DNA of 15,968 nt from CAZUZD01 sp964624465 (lineage in GTDB: Bacteria; Planctomycetota; Planctomycetia; Isosphaerales; Isosphaeraceae): NCBI GenBank assembly GCA_964624465.1, contig CAZUZD010000127.1:1-15968 (forward strand), given 5' to 3'. This document shows positions 1-5,816 of the stretch, one piece after another; the first letter of the stretch is position 1; each line of letters starts with the position of its first letter. Under the pieces are notes generated by a model. The model saw nothing but the letters and a program-made list of their open reading frames with translations, was not told the origin of the DNA and made no database searches. Made by a program: the position numbers and the translations under genes.

Positions 1-276
1 GATCTGATAGTTCTTGGGCAGGTCGGGATAGTAGTAGTTCTTGCGGTCCCACTTGGTGAACGGGGCGATCTCGGCCCCGAGCGCCAGGGCGGTCTTGAGC
101 GCCAGCTCGAACGCCTTGCGGTTCATGACGGGCAGGGTGCCGGGCAGGCCGAGCGAGACCGGGTCGGTCTGGGTGTTCGGCGGCAGTCCGAACTCGGTGC
201 CGCAGCTGGCGAACATCTTGCTCTCGGTCTGGAGCTGCACATGCACTTCCAGGCCAATGACGATCGTGTAGTCCAT
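1..276 (-). CDS. gatB: Asp/Glu-tRNA amidotransferase subunit B, N-terminal part (cut by window edge)
   Basis: GatB is the kinase/tRNA-binding subunit of the GatCAB amidotransferase. It activates the side chain of mischarged Glu-tRNA(Gln) or Asp-tRNA(Asn) by phosphorylation and receives ammonia from GatA. Only the first 92 codons are in the window; the rest lies beyond base 1. The start ATG (complement of 274-276) opens directly into the conserved GLEVHVQL segment (residues 8-15), followed by SKMFASC, LGLPGTLPV and the KNYYYPDLPKNYQ block near residues 79-91. These are hallmarks of the GatB catalytic cradle, including the Cys and His used in many members for metal or substrate binding. It is the last visible gene of the gatC-gatA-membrane protein-gatB run, starting 55 bp after the membrane gene. 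No strong ribosome binding site is seen; a GAGGA lies about 14 nt upstream. Identity is very secure. Confidence 0.97.
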   Translation of the reverse strand, partial: MDYTIVIGLEVHVQLQTESKMFASCGTEFGLPPNTQTDPVSLGLPGTLPVMNRKAFELALKTALALGAEIAPFTKWDRKNYYYPDLPKNYQI

Positions 277-331
277 GGCTCGCTCGCTGGTCCTCGGCCC
301 TGCACGGCTCGTTGGGGAATCTGTGCGATGG

Positions 332-769
332 CTAGCGTGTGGTCGTGGCGACCTGGGCCCGTCGCCAGGCAGCCAGGAGGATCCCGGCGAAGGGGACCCA
401 CCAGATCAGGTCATTGGTGAGAATGTTGAGCCCGAACCGCCAGGGGAATCGGCCGGCCAGGGCGGCCTGGAGGAACCCGATCGGTCCGAAGATCTTGCCG
501 AGCAGGCCGACCAGGACGATCGGCCAGTGTCGCAGGGGGGCGGTGGCGGCGATGCCGTAGCCGATCCCGTAGACGCCCACGATCATCCCGACGCACTGCC
601 AGATCTCGGGATAGTTCGGCAGCTCCATCCCGGCCCAGCGGAACGGGGCCAGCGGGGCCACGCCCACGAACAGCCCCCAGGCGACGTTGTACGCCGCGGC
701 CAGGCCGAGCGTCAGGCGCATCCAGGGGGCGCCCCGTTCGCCGGGGTCGGCCGCGGCCGGGCCGCTCAT
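332..769 (-). CDS. Small four-helix membrane protein, function unknown, between gatA and gatB
   Basis: This is a 145-residue integral membrane protein with about four hydrophobic helices near residues 19-40, 57-77, 82-104 and 115-135. Short polar loops carry conserved-looking motifs: FRWAGM, NYPEIWQCVGM, RHWPIVLVGLLGK, FGPIGF and LTNDLIWWVPF. Its ATG (complement of 767-769) overlaps the gatA stop codon in an ATGA arrangement, which suggests translational coupling. A second ATG at 721 would remove a low-complexity 16-residue leader and is an alternative start. From memory, similar small proteins are common in planctomycetes and are sometimes labelled 'alkyl hydroperoxide reductase', but nothing here (no CxxC, no thioredoxin fold) supports that activity. 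Gene reality is well supported by consistent codon use and clean membrane topology. The function, and any link to GatCAB, is unknown. Confidence 0.85.
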   Translation of the reverse strand: MSGPAAADPGERGAPWMRLTLGLAAAYNVAWGLFVGVAPLAPFRWAGMELPNYPEIWQCVGMIVGVYGIGYGIAATAPLRHWPIVLVGLLGKIFGPIGFLQAALAGRFPWRFGLNILTNDLIWWVPFAGILLAAWRRAQVATTTR

Positions 770-2262
770 GCCTGGAGTCCCGGGCGCTTCGTGTGCCAGT
801 CGGTCTCGCGCTCGAAGACCCGGGCGGTCCGGAGCAAATTTTCCTCGCCGAAGGCCGGGGCGAGGATCTGCATGCCGATCGGCAGGCCCGACTTCGTGAG
901 CCCGCACGGCACGCTCAGCCCGGCGATGCCGGCCAGGTTGGTCGTGATCGTGTAGATGTCCGACAGGTACATGGCCAGCGGGTCGGCCGACTTCTCGCCG
1001 AACTTGAAGGCCGCGGTCGGGGCCGTCGGGCCGATCAGGACGTCGACCTTCTGGAACGCGGCGTCGAAGTCGTTGCGGATCAGGCGGCGGACCTTCAGGG
1101 CCTGGTTGTAGTACTGGTCGGCGTAGCCGGCCGAGAGGGCGAAGGTGCCGAGCATGATCCGGCGCTTGACCTCGGGGCCGAACCCCTCGGCGCGGCTGGC
1201 CATCATCATGCGCAGCAGCGGCGGGATCTCCTCCTCGGCCGGGCTCTGCGGCGACCAGTCCTCGGCGCGGTGGCCGAAGATGGTGCCGTCGTAGCGGGCC
1301 AGGTTGCTGGAGCACTCGGCCGGAGCGACGAGGTAGTAGGCCGGCACCCCGTACTTCGAGTGCGGCAGCGAGACCTCGGTGATGGTGGCGCCGGCGGCCT
1401 CGTAGACGCGGATCGCCTCGCGGATCGACGCCTCGACCTCGGGATCGAGCCCCTCGCCGAAGAACTCGCGGACGATGCCGACCCGCAGCGAGGTCGGCGG
1501 AGTTTCGATCGTGGCCAGGTAGTCCGGCACCGCCGAATCGACGCTGGTGGCGTCGTGGGCGTCGTGGCCGGCGATCACCGAGAGGGCCAGGGCGGTGTCG
1601 GCCAGGTCGTGGCTGAAGGGGCCGATCTGGTCGAGTGAACTGGCGAACGCGATCAGGCCGTAGCGGCTGACGCGGCCGTAGGTCGGCTTCAGCCCGACGA
1701 TCCCGCAGAGGGCAGCGGGCTGGCGGATCGAGCCGCCGGTGTCGGAGCCGATGGCAATCGGCGCGAAGTCGGCCGCCACGGCCGCGGCCGATCCGCCCGA
1801 GGAGCCGCCCGGGGTCCGCTCGGGGTCCCAGGGGTTGCGGGTGGGCCCGTAGGCGCTGTTCTCGGTCGACGAGCCCATGGCGAACTCGTCCATGTTCGTC
1901 TTGCCGATCAGCAGCGCGTCGGCGGCGCGGAGCTTGCTGATGACGGTGGCATCGTAGGGCGGCCGGAAGTTCTGGAGCATCCGGCTGCCGCAGGTCGTCG
2001 GCTCGCCGCGGGTGCAGAGCACGTCCTTGATGGCGACCGGCACGCCGGCCAGGGCGCCCACGGGCTCGCCGCGACGCCGGCGCTCGTCGATCGAGCGGGC
2101 CTGGTCGAGGATCCGCTGGGGGTCGCGGTGCAGGAAGACGTTCAAGCCGCCGTCGAGCCGCTCGATCCGGTCGACGTAGGTGCGCGCGACCTCCTCGGCC
2201 GTGACGGCGCCCGATTGCAACTGCTGGATCAGCCCGACGGCGGTGCTGCGAGTGGGGTCCAT
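766..2262 (-). CDS. gatA: Asp/Glu-tRNA amidotransferase subunit A (amidase)
   Basis: GatA hydrolyses glutamine to supply ammonia to GatB in the GatCAB complex, which makes Gln-tRNA(Gln) and/or Asn-tRNA(Asn) in the cytoplasm. The 498-residue protein is of usual length. The amidase-signature Ser-cisSer-Lys triad is intact: Lys79 (in PVAIKD), Ser154 (in the Gly/Ser-rich GGSSGGS) and Ser178 (in SDTGGSIR). This numbering coincides with the well-studied Staphylococcus enzyme. KTNMDEFAMGSS (121-132) and GLKPTYGRVSRYG (190-202) are further family blocks. The start ATG lies 141 bp after gatC. I see no clear Shine-Dalgarno sequence before it. The stop overlaps the start of the next, membrane-protein gene. 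GatCAB is expected in bacteria lacking glutaminyl- or asparaginyl-tRNA synthetase; whether this organism lacks them cannot be seen here. Confidence 0.98.
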   Translation of the reverse strand: MDPTRSTAVGLIQQLQSGAVTAEEVARTYVDRIERLDGGLNVFLHRDPQRILDQARSIDERRRRGEPVGALAGVPVAIKDVLCTRGEPTTCGSRMLQNFRPPYDATVISKLRAADALLIGKTNMDEFAMGSSTENSAYGPTRNPWDPERTPGGSSGGSAAAVAADFAPIAIGSDTGGSIRQPAALCGIVGLKPTYGRVSRYGLIAFASSLDQIGPFSHDLADTALALSVIAGHDAHDATSVDSAVPDYLATIETPPTSLRVGIVREFFGEGLDPEVEASIREAIRVYEAAGATITEVSLPHSKYGVPAYYLVAPAECSSNLARYDGTIFGHRAEDWSPQSPAEEEIPPLLRMMMASRAEGFGPEVKRRIMLGTFALSAGYADQYYNQALKVRRLIRNDFDAAFQKVDVLIGPTAPTAAFKFGEKSADPLAMYLSDIYTITTNLAGIAGLSVPCGLTKSGLPIGMQILAPAFGEENLLRTARVFERETDWHTKRPGLQA

Positions 2263-2403
2263 CGGTGGGGTCGTCGGCTCGAGGGAGCGGGGATGGGGAA
2301 AGGTGCGGTGCGAGCGGGCCTCAGGCGGGCCGCGGTCCGGGGACGATTGGCCCGCCCTGCTGCGAGGCCGGGCGATGTCGGCCAGGACGGCGCCGCGGGC
2401 CGG

Positions 2404-2691
2404 TCACTCCAGGACGACCGGGACCAGGAAGGCCTCGTGGTTCTTCTTGGGGGCGTTGGCCAGGGCGTCCTCGCGGGACAGCGACGGCTGGCGGACGTCG
2501 TCGCGGAAGACGTTGCGGACCTCGATGCCGTGGGCCAGCGGCTCCACGTCGTGCGTGTCCAGCTCCTGGAGCTGGGCGACGTAGTCGACGATCTGGCTGA
2601 GCTGGCCGGTGAAGGTGTCCAGCTCGGTGGGCGTGAGCCTCAGGCGGGCCAGGTAGGCGACCTTGGCGACCTCATCGCGCGACAGCGACAT
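2404..2691 (-). CDS. gatC: Asp/Glu-tRNA amidotransferase subunit C
   Basis: GatC is the small subunit that wraps around the GatA-GatB interface and stabilises the amidotransferase. The product is 95 residues, the normal size. The N-terminus (MSLSRDEVAKVAYLARLRLT) is the typical GatC helix. The middle carries LSQIVDYVAQLQELDTHDVEP, and the C-terminus has NVFRDDV and a LANAPK segment, all family-typical. A longer in-frame start at 2796 exists, but the extra 35 residues are Pro/Arg-rich with no family resemblance. The ATG at 2691 with GGGGAG about 11 nt upstream is therefore preferred. It is first in the gatC-gatA-membrane protein-gatB run and is divergent from glmU. Confidence 0.96.
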   Translation of the reverse strand: MSLSRDEVAKVAYLARLRLTPTELDTFTGQLSQIVDYVAQLQELDTHDVEPLAHGIEVRNVFRDDVRQPSLSREDALANAPKKNHEAFLVPVVLE

Positions 2692-2825
2692 CGGTGGCGG
2701 AACTCCCCTGCCCGGCGGCCTCGGGACGCACCCGAGGCGTCCCCACCGGCCGCGGGTTGATCGCGTCAGTGTGCCAGAACCGGCCGGGGGGTTCAAGCCG
2801 CGCCAGCGCGGGCCGGTGAACCGAT

Positions 2826-2855
2826 TTGACGACGCGGGCGGGGGTATTCTAAAAT
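2826..2855 (+). promoter_or_regulatory. Sigma70-type promoter for glmU
   Basis: TTGACG (2826-2831) and TAAAAT (2850-2855) are separated by 18 nt, each one mismatch from consensus, in an otherwise very GC-rich region. A start near 2862 would give an mRNA leader of about 60 nt before the glmU ATG at 2923. This is the best promoter match found in the window. Confidence 0.6.
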
Positions 2856-2867
2856 CCGAACGTCAAT
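2846..2867 (-). promoter_or_regulatory. Possible sigma70-type promoter for the gatC operon
   Basis: Reading the minus strand, TTCACG (complement of 2862-2867-ish) is followed after about 16 nt by TAGAAT (complement of 2846-2851). This would start transcription near 2839 and give a leader of roughly 150 nt before gatC. Its -10 overlaps the -10 of the stronger glmU promoter on the other strand. The -35 match is weak, so this is a tentative call. Confidence 0.3.
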
Positions 2868-2922
2868 CGTGAATCTGTCGTACCTTTGCGATTCCGTCGC
2901 ATCTCTCCGGGGACGTGGTGTC

Positions 2923-4188
2923 ATGCAGGGACCGGTGGCGATCATCCTGGCAGCGGGCCACGGCAAGCGGATGAAGTCGGGCAAGGCGAAGGTGCTGCAC
3001 GAGGTCTGCGGCCGCGCGATGATCTCCTACGTGGTCGACGCCGCCCGGGGCGCCGGGGCCAAGACCCTCATCGTCGTCGTCGGCGCCGGCGGCGATCAGG
3101 TGCGGGCCGCCCTGGCGAATGAGCCCGACGTCCTCTTCGCCGAGCAGACCCAGCAGCTCGGCACCGGCGACGCCGTCCGCGCCTGCCGCTCGGTGCTGGG
3201 CGACTACGCGGGCACTGCCCTGGTGCTTGTCGGCGACGAGCCCCTGCTCCGCGCCCAGCCGCTGGCCGACCTGCTGGAGCGCCAGCGCACCGAGAAGGCC
3301 GCCTGCCTGCTCGGCACCGCCGTGCTCCCGAACCCCGCCGGCTTCGGACGGATCGTCCGCGACGCGAAGGGCGGCTTCCACAAGATCGTCGAGCAGCGCG
3401 ACTGCACCCCGGAGCAGGCGGCGATCCAGGAGGTGAACCCGAGCTGCTACGTCTTCGAGCTACCCGGCCTCTGGGACGCCCTCGAGAAGCTCGGCACGAA
3501 CAACGCCCAGGGCGAGTACTACCTCACCGACGCCCCCACCATCCTCATGGAGATGGGCCGCAAGGTCCTCGCCATGGCCACCCTGCATGCCGACGACGTG
3601 CTGGGCGTGAACAACCGCCAGCACCTGGCCGAGGCCCACTCGCTCATGCAGGCCAGGATCCAGGACCACCTGATGACCGAGGGGGTCAGCATCGTCGACC
3701 CCCGCAGCACTTACATCGACGGCCGCGCCACGATCGGCGCCGAGACGGTCGTGTACCCGTTCTCGGTGATCACCGGCACCGTCACCATCGGCAAGGGCTG
3801 CAAGGTTGGCCCGTTCAGCCACGTTCGTGACGGCACCGTGCTCGAAGACGGCGCCGAAGTCGGCGCGTTCGTCGAGGTCAGCCGCACCACCCTGGGCGAG
3901 AACGCCCTGGCCCGGCACCTGGCCTACCTGGGCAACACGACCGTCGGGGCACGGGCGAACATCGGCGCCGGGGCGATCACGGCCAACTACGATGGCCACA
4001 CCAAGGCGAAGACCGAGATCGGCGCCGGGGCCTTCATCGGCTCGGGGGCCGTGCTGATCGCCCCGGTCACCGTGGGCGAGGGGGCGACCGTGGGCGCCGG
4101 CGCCGTGGTCACCAAGGGCAGCGAGATCCCGCCCGGCGAGATCGTCGTTGGCGTGCCCGCCCACCCGATCCAGAAGAGCCGCCATTGA
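2923..4188 (+). CDS. glmU: GlmU-type UDP-N-acetylglucosamine pyrophosphorylase / acetyltransferase
   Basis: GlmU acetylates glucosamine-1-phosphate (C-terminal left-handed beta-helix) and then uridylylates it (N-terminal domain) to give UDP-GlcNAc for wall and glycan synthesis. The chosen ATG has GGGGA 9 nt upstream and begins just before LAAGHGKRMKS (residues 9-19) with Lys23. An in-frame ATG at 2869 would add 18 unrelated residues. QLGTGDAV, the metal-ligand Asp105 in VGDEPLL, and GVNNR (228-232) complete an intact nucleotidyltransferase. The beta-helix shows repeated hexads from about residue 259 on, Arg302, His332 and Tyr335 (HLAYLGN), and NYDG (355-358). At the position of E. coli Lys351 there is Ser320. 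The protein is 421 residues, shorter than the E. coli protein (about 456), mainly at the C-terminal end. The pyrophosphorylase role is secure; full acetyltransferase function is likely but less certain. Confidence 0.93.
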   Translation: MQGPVAIILAAGHGKRMKSGKAKVLHEVCGRAMISYVVDAARGAGAKTLIVVVGAGGDQVRAALANEPDVLFAEQTQQLGTGDAVRACRSVLGDYAGTALVLVGDEPLLRAQPLADLLERQRTEKAACLLGTAVLPNPAGFGRIVRDAKGGFHKIVEQRDCTPEQAAIQEVNPSCYVFELPGLWDALEKLGTNNAQGEYYLTDAPTILMEMGRKVLAMATLHADDVLGVNNRQHLAEAHSLMQARIQDHLMTEGVSIVDPRSTYIDGRATIGAETVVYPFSVITGTVTIGKGCKVGPFSHVRDGTVLEDGAEVGAFVEVSRTTLGENALARHLAYLGNTTVGARANIGAGAITANYDGHTKAKTEIGAGAFIGSGAVLIAPVTVGEGATVGAGAVVTKGSEIPPGEIVVGVPAHPIQKSRH

Positions 4189-4200
4189 TCCACCGCAGCC

Positions 4201-4232
4201 GCGGGCAGGTGGCCGATCGGCCGCCTGCCCGC
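4201..4232. terminator. Strong palindromic hairpin just after glmU, no U-tract
   Basis: Arms 4201-4216 and 4217-4232 are complementary except for one position that can form a G-U pair. Allowing a four-base GATC loop, this gives a 14-bp GC-rich stem, starting 12 bp past the glmU stop. No T-run follows on either strand. It may act as a Rho-independent-like attenuator, an mRNA 3'-end stabiliser, or a protein-binding palindrome. Confidence 0.5.
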
Positions 4233-4281
4233 GACCGCCGTTCCGGTTCGGCCCCCAGGCGCCCAGGCCGGAGTCAGGCCG

Positions 4282-4800
4282 TTGCGAATTGCCATCCTGC
4301 TCGCGGGCTGGATCTGGGCCGTCCTGGCAGTGGCCGCCGCCAGTGACGTGGTCGTTGGCCTCGACCCCACAGTCGTGCTCGCCGGCTCGGGCCTGATCCT
4401 CGGCCTGGCCTGGTGCGGGTATTCTGCGGCCAGGCCGTCGGTGTTTCGCCATCGTGGCTGGCGAGGGCCCTGGCTGGCAGTGCCGGCCCTGCTGGTTGGC
4501 GTCGCCCTGCTGGCACAGACCGACCGGGTCCTCGTGGCGCGGATCTGGCTCTGCGAAGCCGAGCTGCACGACTTCGTCGCGGCCGTCCGTCGGGGCGAGC
4601 CCGGTGGCACCCCGCTTCGGGTCGGGCTGTTCCGGATCGAGCATGCCGAGGGGCGGGGTGACGAGGTGCGGCTGGTCACCGGCGGCATGATCCTCGACAC
4701 GACCGGACTGGCACATCGCACCACGGCGCCCGACCCGGCCGATCGCCGCCACTACGACCACCTCCGAGGCCCCTGGTACCGGTTCTGGCAGCCGTACTGA
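4282..4800 (+). CDS. Hypothetical membrane protein with C-terminal soluble domain
   Basis: I do not recognise this 172-residue protein. It starts at a TTG with GGAG 8 nt upstream; no ATG or GTG gives a better N-terminus. Hydrophobic helices lie at about residues 3-20, 30-47 and 65-80, the first of which could be a signal anchor. After these comes a soluble part of about 90 residues with the motifs LRVGLFRIEHAE and VRLVTGGMILDTTGLA, and a Trp/Tyr-rich end (GPWYRFWQPY). Codon third positions are strongly GC, as in neighbouring genes, which supports coding. It follows glmU by 93 bp across a palindrome and converges on the CPBP protease gene, so co-transcription with glmU is possible but unproven. 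The C-terminal part probably sits outside the membrane, but its side cannot be decided from sequence alone. Confidence 0.75.
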   Translation: MRIAILLAGWIWAVLAVAAASDVVVGLDPTVVLAGSGLILGLAWCGYSAARPSVFRHRGWRGPWLAVPALLVGVALLAQTDRVLVARIWLCEAELHDFVAAVRRGEPGGTPLRVGLFRIEHAEGRGDEVRLVTGGMILDTTGLAHRTTAPDPADRRHYDHLRGPWYRFWQPY

Positions 4801-4894
4801 CCGGGATCATGTGGCCGTGCTTTCGATTGGTTGGCGACCCCCGGATGGGCCGGGTCTCGGGGGTCCGCCACGCTCGGATCGGGCCCCGCTGGGA

Positions 4895-5587
4895 TCAGAG
4901 GAACTCCCAGCGGCCAGTCGCCAGGACGAAGATCCCGAGCGCCAGGTTGGCCACGGCGTGGCTCACGACGCAGGCCATCAGGCTCCGCGACCAGGCGAGC
5001 AACCCGGCCCAGATCAGGCCGGTCAGCAGGGCTGGCAGCCACTCGGGATGCACCGCGGCGAAGGCCACCGAGCTGACCGCCGCCGCTGCCGCCGTCATGC
5101 GCCCGACCGGCACCCGGGTGAAGTCGGGGTCGATCACCGTCCGCACCAGGAAGGATCGCCAGAACAGCTCCTCGATCAGCGGGACCAGCAGGATCAGCCC
5201 GAAGCTCCGGGCGATCAGGAACAGCCCGCGCCCGGGCCCGGGGATACGAGCAGGGTCGAAGGCCGAGCGACTGCCGAGGAAACCGAACCGTGGGTAGTAC
5301 GGGTCCAGGACGACCCAGAGCCCGGCGACGAGCAGCCCGAGCCCGACGGCGGCCAGCAGCGCCATCGGCGCGGGCCACGGCTTCAGATCCCGCCAGGCGG
5401 ACCGGCAGAGCCAGGCGACCAGCGCGACGATCAGGACCTTCGCCGCGTAGGCGACGGGATACCACGTCGGGTGGACCTGGCCGTCGACGGTCGGGAGCTG
5501 ACCCTCGGCCGAGGTCAGCACCAGGAAGGTGGCCAGCGGGGCGACATACGGCAGCCAGTCGGGCCGTTCGATGGCGGGCAGCGTCAT
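4895..5587 (-). CDS. CPBP-family (CAAX-protease-like) intramembrane metalloprotease
   Basis: This is a 230-residue polytopic membrane protein with hydrophobic helices near residues 11-25, 46-62, 74-95, 122-140, 164-180, 183-200 and 203-223. The three CPBP/Abi signature motifs are present and in order: EExxxR (Glu139, Glu140, Arg144 in EELFWR), FxxxH (His180 in FAAVH) and HxxxN (His210, Asn214 in SHAVAN). In related Rce1-type enzymes these glutamates and histidines form the active site within the membrane. The overall pattern, including the WRS and H-P-E-W segments, resembles the 'CAAX prenyl protease-related' group sometimes found with exosortases, but no exosortase is in this window. An upstream in-frame ATG at 5668 adds 27 charged residues and is less likely. 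The chosen ATG has GAGG 10 nt before it. The substrate is unknown. Confidence 0.87.
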   Translation of the reverse strand: MTLPAIERPDWLPYVAPLATFLVLTSAEGQLPTVDGQVHPTWYPVAYAAKVLIVALVAWLCRSAWRDLKPWPAPMALLAAVGLGLLVAGLWVVLDPYYPRFGFLGSRSAFDPARIPGPGRGLFLIARSFGLILLVPLIEELFWRSFLVRTVIDPDFTRVPVGRMTAAAAAVSSVAFAAVHPEWLPALLTGLIWAGLLAWSRSLMACVVSHAVANLALGIFVLATGRWEFL

Positions 5588-5678
5588 GGGCGATCGACCT
5601 CGGTCGGTCCGGTCCCCCCGCGCCCGGGGCCGGCATCCTGGATCGGGGACCTCGTGGGGGAGCGTCACTCTAGCCCCG

Positions 5679-5738
5679 CGAGAGTCCCCAGGGAAGTCGG
5701 CCGAGGTCGGATCGATGCTTCGGCCTCCCCTGGACTCG
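5679..5738. other. Imperfect long inverted repeat between mutS2 and the CPBP gene
   Basis: The two halves pair through GAGTCC/GGACTC at the base and GGCCGA/TCGGCC further in, with small internal bulges, giving one long stem-loop on the minus-strand transcript. It lies in the 229-bp gap between the mutS2 stop and the CPBP start. No U-tract follows, so it may be an intrinsic-terminator-like or mRNA-stabilising structure. The rest of this gap shows nothing recognisable. Confidence 0.35.
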
Positions 5739-5816
5739 TCCGGGATGTTGTGTCGGACCTCCCGGGCACGCTCCCGGGCGGGGAGCGAGCGGTCCGACCA
5801 GCTCGATGGCCGGCGG

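Noticed and set aside
2869..2922. Upstream ATG as the glmU start
   Set aside because: It lies only about 7 nt after the predicted transcription start, has no ribosome binding site, and adds 18 residues with no family resemblance.
5588..5816. Frameshifted Smr domain after mutS2
   Set aside because: Other frames here give only Arg/Pro/Gly-rich products without the Smr LDLHG or HGxG-type motifs.
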